Positions 48,101 through 58,483 of a DNA stretch of 64,000 nucleotides are shown here, piece after piece (within the stretch, counting starts at the first letter, position 1; every line of letters begins with the position of its first letter). Source of the DNA: Oscheius tipulae (taxonomy: Eukaryota > Nematoda > Chromadorea > Rhabditida > Rhabditidae); contig JASJZH010000006.1 in assembly GCA_037178975.1 (NCBI GenBank), positions 9,982,001 through 10,046,000 on the forward strand. Direction: 5' to 3'. The notes below the pieces were generated by a model. The model had not been told where the DNA came from. It worked only from the letters and a program-made list of their open reading frames with translations, and searched no databases. Both the position numbers and the translations under genes were made by a program.

Positions 48101-49445
48101 ATCAACAAAAATAGAGGCATACCAAAGCTCGAGTCGCTGCAAAACTCGTCGGACGCTCCGGAAGTTCAATCCATTCCGCATCGGTAGTCTTTACGGGCTC
48201 TTCAGGCTTGCCTTCTTCCTCTTCAATGGCCTCTGATGTTTCCTCCGGAACTGGTGGGATAGTAGGGGAAGTAGCGATAGCAGGTCCAAAATCGTCTAGG
48301 TCAGCAGTGTCAAAGCTGCTTCTTGAAGCCAAAGGAGCATGCCGGGGTTTTGGACGAGACACTGTCCCCCTTAATAGCCGGAAAATGAACCAGAATGCTA
48401 CACTTACCGTTTGATCAGGGATGAGACCGTGTCGTAGGCCACTTTCAGGACGGAATCCTTCTTGTCTAGTCTTGGCCTCGATTCTTGAGAAGTTGATCGC
48501 TGCAGGAAGTGGGAACCAAATGTTCCGAGACGCTGAAAGTAACATCATAGAAACATTAGGGATATCTTTTTCATTTTCATCGTTCAATTTTCGGAAACGC
48601 GTCCAGAACAATTTGTATCCGTTATAAATAGAGACCTTCAGAGTCACTTATACACGGATCAGCAAAAGCAACGCCTTAATCCTTCTTAAGCATCGGTAAA
48701 TTGGTAATAGCTTGCAACGAGGATAAGACTTTTCTAGCAAAGGCTCAGAACGTTCATGCCCCCCTTAATTAGCCTCCCGGTTATTTCTTGGAGCCGGGAG
48801 ATACTTTACTTTTGCCCTTTTTAGACATCACAGCAAAAAAATCAAATTGTGGTCCCAAAAAGAGGCTTGGAAGTGGGGGAATTGAATATGTTTTAGAAAC
48901 TTCTTTCAGATTTCCGAATAACTATTTAAACAGGTGAAAAGGAGTGAGATTCTAACTTACAGCATCCACAGAAGGAGTATCTATAACCGTCGGTGTCACA
49001 GACTCCACACCGTCGTGATGAGACGTAGGCGGTTTCACGCATCCTTCCTTCAGTTTGTATCTTTTGTTTAGAAAGCGCAGTCGGCGACTGTCCCAGTCAG
49101 ACCTGTATCGAAACAATCACAAAACAATGTTCAAACACTCACAGATCAGGAGATCTCTCCGCAAAAGGTATCCCAACAAACTTTGCAGAGCTGGCTATGG
49201 TATTATGGGCGATTTGTTGGATTCTAGAAATGTCTGTTTCTAAAAACATTAAAATCTTACTGGCTCTGTCCTCTCTGCAACTGTGGACGTTGTGAATTCG
49301 TCTGAAAGGCATCACTTTGCTGGTGAGGCAATCGTCGAGATGGTCCGAATCCTCTAGGGTATCCTCCACCCGGTGTCTGAGGTACTGCTCCAGGAGTAAC
49401 TTCCGTAATCGTGGCAAATTCTCCTGGAGTATTGCCAGGTTGCAT
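45108..49445 (-). CDS. RHBDF: Inactive rhomboid (iRhom)
   Basis: iRhoms are ER/Golgi rhomboid relatives that steer trafficking of clients such as ADAM17 and EGF-family ligands. ATG at 49445 follows directly on TTTTCAG. A long basic and acidic cytosolic N-terminus is spread over many exons. The first membrane segment is PFFTCWVTTVQTLVFAIS, then the luminal iRhom homology domain: NIWFGPSMADLVRLGAKYSP, CCIFNDRTGCYQTTENGCP, SAGAVCGQDPDFC, WADDLTKWPICKE and CSQVDCFGDICGMLPF. The rhomboid core follows (QFYRLFTSLFIHAG, EVGPSGSQLGIL, DNWAHIFGFIFGLL), ending SYRREGIR, TAG 45108-45110. The proline of the iRhom GPxG signature is present, and the residue after it is serine. Introns at about 45860-46150 and 47470-47770 carry GACAG repeats. 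Assignment is firm; orthology to RHBDF1 versus RHBDF2 is not meaningful in a nematode. Confidence 0.95.
45945..46030. repeat. GACAG/TTGACA degenerate repeat in an iRhom intron
   Basis: Units such as GCGACTGACATTGACAGAAG, TTGGTCACATTGG and GCAGGGCAGACAG belong to the same vocabulary as 10160-10255. Confidence 0.45.
47465..47735. repeat. GACAG/TTGACA degenerate repeat in an iRhom intron
   Basis: The best array of this family: GATGACAGGTTGACAAGGAC, GAATGACAAACCGACAAG, GCTTGACAGCTTGGCAAGG, GATGTCAAGTTGAGAGGG, AATGACAGATTGACAAAG and CAGGCTGACAGGAACAG recur at about 30-45 bp steps. Confidence 0.65.
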
Positions 49446-50149
49446 CTGAAAATGGAGCATGAGCTGACTGTAATCAAGAAATGAGTCAGCGAGGGGATTT
49501 TCGATATTAAAAATTTGTTTTTCATTCCATTAAATCGCATCTTTTTTTTATATGCAAAACTGTAGTGAAACCAGAAATTGCAACTTATGTAACTACCAAA
49601 AATGCGAAAAAAAGGAGAATGCAAAATAAGAGAGAAAACGTTTCATAAGACATTAGGGTGAGGTAGAGCACATTATACAAGCTCGCCAAGGTAAGGCAGT
49701 GTTTAAAGGACTGTTTACCTTCTTGGACGACTGATAACCGTCTACATCTGATCAAAGTTGAACATGGATTATGGATGACCGAGGACACAACATTACTGTT
49801 CTTCTCTTTGTTGAGCCGGTTAAACAACAAAATATGAGAAAATGTCTATAGCAAAAATTTGTTTTGATTCAAACGAAACTTTTTTAGCACTTTCAAGAAA
49901 AGGCAATCTATAGCTATAGCTACTTAAAACTCTTCCCCTCTTTCGCATTTTCGTTTAACATGCTTCAATGTCAAGCCATTTTTTTGAAATCTGCCTGCCG
50001 TTTACGAAATTCCGCGTGACGATGGCCTGCTCTTGGTTTTTCCCTATTATTACTTATTGTTTATTTCTGCTTCCTGTCGATCACTTCAACAGGCCATTTC
50101 AGTGTCAAGGCCAGTGAGGATCACCTGCAGCTGGTCTTCTGCGGCCACG
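49446..50149. other. Divergent promoter region between iRhom and phafin genes
   Basis: Seven hundred bases separate the two start codons. No gene is seen; open frames at 49585-49830 lack motifs. It presumably serves both genes. Confidence 0.5.
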
Positions 50150-51861
50150 ATGGTTGAACGTCTTGGTTAGTCTCGGTTTTCTCAATATTTTGTTCATTTA
50201 TAGCAAATACCGAGGTTAATCAAGCTCGTCTTCTCCATGTCGAGAGAATGTTCGGAAAGACTGGCATGCCGTTGGACAGAATCGGAAGAGTACTGATCGG
50301 AGAGGGTATGCTGCTCAAAATGACTGGGTATTTCTCATTTTATGTCATTTTGTCAGTTTTACAGTGGAAAACTGAAGCACCGCTACTTTTTCCTTTTCAC
50401 TGATATGCTCATCTACGGAAAAATAGTTACTCCACAGAAGACGTACACGAAACAGCGTGTGATTCCGCTCGAAGAAATGGAAATCGATGACCTAGTTGAT
50501 ACTGACGGTATGCTTAGATTTTTTTTCTGAAATCCATTTCTGCAGATGGAAAGCCCGGTTTTCTCATTAAAACTCGCCGTCGAGCATTTTCCGTCTACGC
50601 TGCTTCAATGCCTGAAAAGAATCAATGGCTCAAGCACATCAATCGATGCCTGACAGGCCTCGAAAATCGTGGGAAGCGTTCGATTACGCCCGTCTGGGTC
50701 CCCGACGACAATGCTGACGTGTGTATGTCTTGCAGACAGACCAAATTCAACCTCATCAACAGACGTGTATGTTTCTTGTAGTTTTGTTTATGTACTCATT
50801 TGTTTATGACGTCACGCTTTGGAAAAACCAACTTGGGGAATAATCGATAAAAGTGCTGAAACTTCGACAGTATTAGGGAAAGTTCATTTACCTTTCCTAC
50901 TCTAAAGCGTCACCGTCTCTGTCAGTCCGTACGCTATGGGAACACTAGACAGATAAAAGACTTCGGCCATAGCGCAGCGGCTAGGGCTCTGGGGAATAAA
51001 TCAGAAGACCCTGGGATCGATCCCGCGATCTGAAAGGGCGGCGAAGCTTTCGTAGACGGCAGAATTTTATATCACTGTATCTGTCATTACAAGCAGACTA
51101 GTTCTTCCCCCATACTGTCTCGTCGGCCGTATACAAACCTATAGCTATACAACTTCAGCACTGAACGCTTATGATCAAATGTCTTTCTATTATTCTAGCT
51201 CTAACAATTCTTACCCGTACCACCTCGGCATTCTGAACCTGTATGGTCTAGGCAGCTAGACGACTTCTCACCCATACCGTCTCGGTCTAACGAAGAGTTA
51301 TCACTTTTATATTGTTCTATCATTTACAGTCTGCGAAACACTGAGCAATACTGACCCTTTTCCAGCACTTAAAGGCACTTGTTTGAACAATGACTCATGG
51401 GAAAGAAGAAATAGTCGTGATCGAAACGGATGATGCACATAGACTCTCCAATAAAATCAGTCCTTTAATCGGTCACTACCATTTTATAATAGTGTTTTTT
51501 TAGCATCACTGTCGAGGCTGTGGATACGTGATCGGAAAATGCTGTGGATCAAAGAAGTACAGACTCGACCCGGAAAAGAAGAAAATGGTTCGCGTTTGTG
51601 ACAATGTATGTACATTTTGAGCAAATTAAGGCTCTATTTTAGTGCTACAAAGAGTACAGTCGTCTTGACGAGGAAGCCAAAAAGGTTCTGACACCTCCTC
51701 CCGAGTTGCTAAGCGACAACTCGAACTCGGACGACTTTGATTCTGACGAAGAGGGCGTGCTTAAGGAACATAGCTGGGTAGGAAACTTGTCTCAACTTAA
51801 ATTTTTTTTCTCTTTTCAGCCGAGATTCTACCTGGAGGAAATGTCCTCACCCTACATGTAA
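50150..51861 (+). CDS. PLEKHF: PH-FYVE protein of the phafin (PLEKHF) family
   Basis: Phafins bind PI3P on early endosomes and phagosomes and act in endosome fusion and macropinosome traffic. The gene begins MVERL and continues ANTEVNQARLLHVERMFGKT and GRVLIGEGMLLKM, matching human PLEKHF2 (MVDRLANSEANTRRISIVEN, GRVLIGEGVLTK). PH-domain blocks are LKHRYFFLFTDMLIYGKIV, RAFSVYAASMPEKNQWLKHI and VWVPDDNADVCM. The FYVE finger is split by a long intron: CMSCRQTKFNLINRR, then HHCRGCGYVIGKCCGSKKY and CDNCYKEYSRL, with all eight zinc ligands and the R(R/K)HHCR lipid motif. An acidic tail (NSNSDDFDSDEEG) ends at TAA 51859-51861. The long intron (about 50769-51503) holds a tRNA-like element and minisatellite. 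Confidence 0.95.
50966..51034 (+). repeat. tRNA-like (SINE-type) element in the phafin intron
   Basis: The sequence CATAGCGCAGCGGCTAGGGC resembles a pol III A box and D arm; GGGATCGATCCCGCG about 45 bases later resembles a B box and T arm. An anticodon-like stem (TCTGG/TCAGA) lies between, with an eight-base loop. The T stem pairs only partly and no clear acceptor stem forms. It is therefore a decayed tRNA or a tRNA-derived SINE head, not a working tRNA. Confidence 0.45.
51085..51345 (+). repeat. Diverged ~33-bp minisatellite in the phafin intron
   Basis: Units include TTCCCCCATACTGTCTCGTC, CTTACCCGTACCACCTCGGC, CCTGTATGGTCTAGGCAG and TCTCACCCATACCGTCTCGG. Confidence 0.6.
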
Positions 51862-52179
51862 ATATGACCGAACGGCTTCAGTAAAAAACTGTGATCACTG
51901 TCAATCTGGTGCTTTTTGCGTGTTATCCTTGCCATTTTTCTGACTAGTCGTTAAAGTTCACTTCACTTGATTGTGCCCGCATTTTGTAAACACCATACAG
52001 GTATGAGTCATAATAAACAAGAGAATGTTATCATTTCTATAGATTGCACAGTGTAAGCCTAACACTTACTAATACCTAACCTTGTTGACAATACTTTCTT
52101 AATCTACTTTCTAGATAGCGATGGTGCTACCAATGCTATCTGCGCTAGCTACTCGCCGCCGGACATGTTCGACCTACAA

Positions 52180-52560
52180 CTTCTAGCTGGACCGCGATGT
52201 GGTTCATTTAACTATTTGTGGCTTTATTTCTCCTTTTTTCCCATTATGCATGACCTATATAAAAAACTGGAGGGCGTATTTTAATGAAAAGAGCCTGTTC
52301 TACCTCCACTACCTCCGTAAACTCGGAGGACACTGCTTCTCCTTGAAAGAGCTACAAGATTTGAATGGAGAGGTTACTCCCTTCGAAGTCAAGTCTCTCG
52401 CAGGAGAAATTCTATCATCGAACCAATTGTAAGACTCCAAGTCCTGCTGTGGCTCCTGGAACAAACCGGAACAGCGGTAGCTTCGGCTCCTGGAGCCACA
52501 ATATCACATTGCGAAGCGTGTGTGATCGAATTCCTTCTTTTTCTGGTTTGTCAATTCCCG
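52180..52560 (+). pseudogene. Broken tandem copy of the first exons of the zinc-finger gene
   Basis: The stretch KNWRAYFNEKSLFYLHYLRK with HCFSLKELQDLNGEVTPFEV parallels ERWKEYFTERTSFYLHYVQY with YFSLKELQAINGINTPFKV of the intact gene at about 53200-53330. The copy then stops (NQL, TAA at about 52430). In another frame it continues TPSPAVAPGTNRNSGS, matching NPSPAVALQADQPSGS. A deletion of about 30 bases relative to the intact gene explains the frame change. No later exons of the gene are repeated before 53041. Confidence 0.65.
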
Positions 52561-53040
52561 ATCTGTCTTCCCAATGTTAGACTTCCTGTTCTTGATATTT
52601 ATGTTGCTTTTTCTTGTTCCCGGCCTTAAACAATCCCGTTTACGTCTCTTTCTTTCGGCTCATAGTATTTACAATCCGTGCCTTCAGCCCTCAGGTTCCT
52701 ATTTTTTCGGTTAATATCAGTTCAAATCCGTGTTGTCAACCCATAGGTTCAACTTCAAATTGCCGAAATGTTGAATACTGTTTCCTTTTATTCTTCTAAC
52801 CGTTATCCTCTAGTTTTCTCCTGGTTCCCGGTCTCAAACAAAGGTCATCGAATTTATATCCCGTCTTCTCCTGAAATTTCGTCTTTTTGTTCACACAAGT
52901 CCCGCCGTGATTTATACAGTTCATACAGTACCGGCTCTCTAGTAAAGAATGGGTTATTTTTGCGCTCATTGATCTTGAAGTGTATGCCACACAAAATTAT
53001 CTATATTGTGTGTTTTCTGTGTATTTGACATGTATTCAGA

Positions 53041-56000
53041 TGGGTGATCGACAACCACCTCCAGCGTCATCACACGTGGCCGATGTGACTTTCAGCTACC
53101 AGATAGATAGAGGCGTAGATCAATCCATCTGGTTTGTTCTCTTTGTTCTCCAGTTATTATCTTGCTCTAGGGGCCCGTTCTGTGTGGCATGTATGGAACG
53201 ATGGAAGGAATACTTCACCGAGAGGACATCCTTCTACCTCCACTATGTGCAATACGGGAAATATTTCTCTCTGAAGGAGCTTCAAGCGATCAATGGTATC
53301 AATACTCCCTTCAAGGTCAAGGTGTTGGAGGAAGATGTTCGAACCAATCCCTGCTACTACCAAAAGTGCAATCGGTGGAAGAATCCGAGTCCAGCGGTGG
53401 CTCTTCAAGCTGACCAGCCAAGTGGAAGCGGTACTGGCGGTCAAATACAAAACAACGGACTTGTGAGGAACACAAGTAAGTTGCTGGATCCAACTTTCTT
53501 TCTCTCCGTCATTCTGTCTCTCTGTCTCTCTATCTATATCTCCATTTTTACTGAGTTTATTTTCAGATTACTCCGAGACTAATCCCGCCTTCGTCACTGG
53601 ACGTCGTCCGATTGAATTTCCCATGCTCTACGGAACATGTTTTCCTCAATGCAAGCCTGTCGATAAAAACACAACTAAGCAGAGAATGATGAGATGCAAA
53701 GAAAACTATCGAGCGATCTCCCACAAGATGCAGGATATTCAGAAGGCATTTGACAAGTTCAACTGGAAGGTAGTCGCATTGTTTCACAGCAAATTATTGG
53801 TTGCAGACTGTTAACTGCGATGTCTGCGAACGTATCAACCCAAGTGAACCATACATCGAACATGTTCTGTCTTTCGATCATCAAGAGAATGCATGTGCCC
53901 TTGTAACTCTCTTACACTCAGTTTTCAGCTGAAAAGCCAGGGTCGGTGGGTCACCTTGAAGCATTTTGATGTCCTGGATAATATGCTGATGAAGCACCGG
54001 AATATGATTGAGAACAACATTGAAGAGGCACCATATACCCAGCTTGCTGTTCAACAGTACCCTCTTTTAGCTTTATGGAACTCTCCGAACCAAGAACAGA
54101 TGCCATGTAAGTTTTGCGAATTACCATTTTATGCAAGACATTTCCTGGGCAAGAATACAAAGAGAAATTGGACGAGTTGGATGAATGTTTCCGGAAGACT
54201 GACAGGGAAAAGTTGGATGAGAAGTATCCGATGCGGGAGCTTGGACAGGAAGTAAGTTGTTCTGAAGTAGAGAGCCAGAGAGACTGTGAGGCAGAAACAG
54301 ACTAGCTGTTTTCAGCCCTGTTTCTGGTGCGGAGTCATGATGACCAGCATGTCAAACATAATTGAACACATTCTCAGTCAGTCTCATCGTGAAATGGTAA
54401 GAGCAATCCTTTCGAAATAAATCAAGATCATTTAGGCCTACAAGTATACGAAAATTTCCGTCAAAGACATTAACGGGTACAAGAACAGGTGCAAAGAGTG
54501 TCCGATGAAAGATATACAAGTGGCTGCCCCACTGGCATCACCTAATCCTGATTCTGGTATAATTTAAACCGTTTGTTTGCTCCAACTTATTATCAGATCC
54601 ACAAAATGGCACAGGATTATTACTTGCTCCCTTTCTGGTCGGACATCGGAAAACAGAATACGAGATGTCTCGTAAGCTTGAAAATCTACAGTAATGTTAC
54701 TGAACTTTAGAAAATGATGCCATCGATGCCTGTCGTCCTATACAGATTTTGATGCAGACTGGCACCACTACGTCACAGGTTAACGAGAATCTCAAGAATA
54801 AGGGTGCCTATCTTTTGAAATGCACACCCTGCAACAAGAAGTTTCCGTCGCCAGTTTCTGTTCTCCAACACTGCACTACTGCTGTACACATTGGAACTGT
54901 AAGTCTAGCTCTTTCTGTTTTTAGTTCCGTTTCTAGATTGTCCGTTCGGGCAGAAAGTTCTGCAAACTGTTGGACTACACCACGTTGGTCTCTTTGACTC
55001 TTGACTTTCTGGAGAAAGGGCATCCGATCATAACACTAAGCAATGTGGATTTTTATGGAGCTTACATTAAAGGTAGTTTGGACGACGAGACAGAAGACAG
55101 AGAAAAAGTTAAAGATTATGAATTTCAGAAGCCGCTACAAAGCCCGCAGAGAAGCCTGTCCAACAACCAGCTTCTCGTCCAAGTCAGCCAATTGTTCCCA
55201 CTTCTGTGCAAGTGATTAAGCCGTTGATGTCATTGGACCCTACCCTGCCGACGAACCATATGCAAACTTCGCCTAACAGAGCCGTTGTGTCGAACAATCC
55301 ATCTCAAACCAGTCTATCAAAGCGCCAAACTCCCCCTGTCCAAGCAGTTCAGCCGACCAACCCGTCCGGATCCAATAGCCAGCGTCAGACCACCCCTGTT
55401 CAAGAAGCTCAACATACTAAAGCGGCTGGTTCGACTGATGCGCCTCGGAAGACTCCAACCTTCTGTGTCCAAACCACCAAACAGGCTCAAGATATGCTTC
55501 CATTCTTCTATGGACGAGCCAATCCCAAGCAAATGATGAACAGTAAGTGTTTCTTCTAATTTTGAACCTTTGCTGTTTTTAGAAGACGAGGTGGTAAAGT
55601 TGACCAGACAATTAAAGAGTATAGTTTTCAATAACAAGGCTATCAAAGATGGAATCAATGCAAATCTAATTTTTCAGGTAAGGACCTCCTATTCTGTGTT
55701 GTAACTCTTAATTTCAGAATATAAGTTGTTGCGGGATGAAGATGAGCGGCACATTGCCCCTTATGGAACACAGTTTCAGTCAAACTCATATCAGCAAGGT
55801 TAACTCTGCATTATTTTTTATCTAGCCATCAAATTTAAGGTCTATTCCGATGGAAGATCTTACTGTCGAGAGGACGATTACCTTGCTTTCGTCAAAATGA
55901 TCCAACTTCCTAGTGACACGACGAAAGTCACGATGTCCAATGTGGCAAAGTTTGTCGACAACCTGGAGACTCAAGTTAAGGCACAGAGCAAGACTGTTAA

Positions 56001-57170
56001 TCGCATGGGACCAAGTAATAATCGAAGCTTTGTCTGAAAACCTACTTTTAGGTCGCTCCACTTCTACCCTCTCGGTCAACTCCAACGATTCTTCTTCGTC
56101 TAGACGACGAGCCACTCAGCCTACAAATACCGTGACACCTTCAGTACCACCCCCAAACCAACAGAGCGAGAGCTGTAGAATGTTGAGGACTGGAGGAAGA
56201 ACTCTTCATTACATGAATGGGGAAACCAAGTCAAATGAATATGTGCTACTAGGTTGGTTTTTCTTTTAATTTTTGACTTCAAATTCTCACATTCGGTTTT
56301 ACTCTTTCTCTGGAAGGGTTTCGAGCTTCCTGTATACTCCAGATTATGAAACTCCAGATTACAAGCCGGGGATTGTACCAAACTCAAAGCTCCTAAAAGA
56401 ATCGAAGTACTTAGACTGTTTTTTTTTTAAATTTTTTCACCCGTACTAAAGTGTTTTCAACTCGAAGCTAGAGGAATACGCTAGTGCCGCTACACCATTA
56501 CCTGATACACAGCTTAGCTCTTAAGTTTGCACCCAAAACCCTGATAGGATTCTATGGTCGAAAAAGATTACTTTACCTTCGCCATCGGTCGCTTTTCCCC
56601 CGCCGGGGTAAAGTTCTTCAACCACCCTAAAATATGAACAAGGCAAATCTTTGAGACAATTTCAAGCGGGTAAGTTCCGAGAGTTCACCCCAACAGTTTT
56701 GAATTGATGAGTTTGCCTGCCGAGCAGTTACCAACTTTTATCTAATCACAGGTTTTTAGACACAACGATCGGGCATTTCTGTGACATGATCCAAAGCGAG
56801 CTCTGCCAAGGAAAATGTTTCGGATCAAAGTACGGCTCAGTCAACACCATAGCTCCGATAGAATGCGTCACCTGCGGTTTCAAGTGTCTCTGTACCTGTG
56901 ATTATGTCATGCATCTCTTCAAGAAGGAACATTACGAGAAGCTTATCGAGGTAAACTGTTTTTTTCTTCGGAGACCTCTTTTTTTAGAACAATGTGAAGG
57001 TCTCCCTCTCAGACATCCGGTTCTGGTTCATCCAGCTCGTCCAGCTTCGCAGGAACTCAAATCGCCCTGCCTCAGAAGAGGCTATTACCAAATGCAACGC
57101 CATGTTCCCTTCGGACATTGCTCGCAAGACCAAGACAATCGCTCAGATTGAAGAAAGTGACTATATGTAA
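53041..57170 (+). CDS. Protein with repeated U1-type C2H2 zinc fingers
   Basis: ATG at 53041 directly follows an AG acceptor. I do not know a named homologue. Four modules have the layout CxxC then about 11-13 residues, H, five residues, H, as in U1/matrin-type RNA-binding fingers: CDVCERINPSEPYIEHVLSF (about 53820), CFWCGVMMTSMSNIIEHILS (about 54330), CTPCNKKFPSPVSVLQHCTT (about 54830) and CVTCGFKCLCTCDYVMHLFK (about 56875). A fifth, CKFCELPFYARH (about 54107), may be partial. Between the third and fourth modules lies a proline-, serine- and glutamine-rich linker (55140-55540). The end reads TIAQIEESDYM, TAA 57168-57170. One intron appears to be only 26 nt (53903-53928) and the join near 54106 is unresolved. 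An RNA-binding role is a guess from the finger type. Confidence 0.6.
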
Positions 57171-57689
57171 CATATCCCCGGTCCCTCAAGCACAGTGGTC
57201 ATTTTCCTTTGTATTACGAAACCCAGTTTGCCTAGTCTGAAATACGATTTTCCATCATGTGAAAGTCTATCCAATACTTATACAATCGTATTGGTCCATA
57301 TGAAGTTAATTTACGTATGTCATGTTTAAGGCAACATTTTAGAGATCTGAGGGATGACGATGGATTGGGAGGGAAGTCGCTGAGCTACTCTCGACATGAT
57401 GGTGGACTCTCGACCATACCAACCACTTGGATTGCTGGACGAGCAAGCTGATCCTATTATCTTCGAGAATATCGGAGACAAGATTTATACAGTGACAGCC
57501 TAAGATTATGAGAATAATAACAGGAAAAATTTCTGCTCAACAGCCTTTGACACTCTGGTCTAACATGTAAACAAAAAAACGTCAAATGTTTGAAGAATAT
57601 GAATTCATCCATACAGACATGTAACATTATAAAATCAGATCAGAATTGTGTCGAAATTGTACCCTGGGAGAAATAAAATCAAAAATAAA
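57171..57689. other. Intergenic region between converging genes
   Basis: No gene is seen. The zinc-finger gene and the PAX gene converge here, so it should hold both 3' ends. Confidence 0.5.
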
Positions 57690-58483
57690 TCAATGAAGAT
57701 CGTTGGCAGAGAAATTGAACAGAGGATCGGAATGATTGTAGATCAGAGACGTATTCTCGCGAGAGACCATCATAGAAGAAGGATCTGTAAATGAAACTAT
57801 TTTGAACAAAAAGTATAAACATACCCATTGGGGCAGGAATCGACCGGCCGGGACTGAAAAAACTTGCTGACCACTTGGTATAAGGATCAGAATCGGCTAA
57901 AATAGCTTTTTATCTGGAAATACACATTTCATACGCGAAGATTGCTCGGATTTGTTCCTCAAAATACGGCTGATACTGCTGACAGAGGGTACACTATTCC
58001 GATCACAAATACCGTCCTGTACCAGTCGGTCTCTAATTTCCCAGGCGAAGAGTCCTGGATCGACCAGCTTCAACTGTCGAATATAGTCGACTACCTAAAA
58101 CTATGTGCTTTTCACAAAATCTTATTGAAAAACCTTCGGTGTGGTCACTCTCGGCTTGCTGCCTCCAATAGCTCCAGGTAGAATGGTGCCATTCTCCGAA
58201 TACCTAGCCAAAATCTTACTCACACAGCCGTGACTGATTTTCAATCTTCGGGATATGTCACAAGGACGGACTCCGTTCTAAAAGTCCATATTTGCCCAAA
58301 AAGTTAACAGGATACCTGAGCCATGTCAACGATCAGTTGTCGCATAGGTGTAGGAAGCGGTCGACCGTTGACGAACCATCCTCCAAGTTGATTCTTGTCT
58401 CCAGCAGGCGGCACCCAGTTCGGATGGTAGAGAAGCGTCGAAGCACAGGGAGAACTGCTTTGCGGTTGCTGCCAGTAGTTCAT
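57690..58483 (-). CDS. pax-1: PAX1/9-class paired-domain transcription factor
   Basis: PAX1/9 proteins are DNA-binding developmental regulators without a homeodomain. The paired domain is complete over three exons: [20 protein letters not shown], then [20 protein letters not shown] and [20 protein letters not shown], then [19 protein letters not shown] and [35 protein letters not shown] and [12 protein letters not shown] place it with PAX1/9 and not PAX2/5/8 (which has ILGRYYETGSIKPGVIGG). A short tail, [19 protein letters not shown], ends [12 protein letters not shown] 57690-57692. No octapeptide or homeodomain is seen. The start chosen is the first in-frame ATG ([10 protein letters not shown]); the frame stays open upstream to about 58590, so an earlier exon may exist. 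Tryptophan replaces the near-invariant valine of [11 protein letters not shown]. Confidence 0.93.

Noticed and set aside
56475-56500. Second tRNA gene on the minus strand
   Set aside because: The A-box-like and B-box-like words are only about 25 bases apart, too close for a tRNA fold.
57690-58483. PAX2/5/8 (egl-38/pax-2) assignment
   Set aside because: [21 protein letters not shown] and [12 protein letters not shown] are PAX1/9 features.
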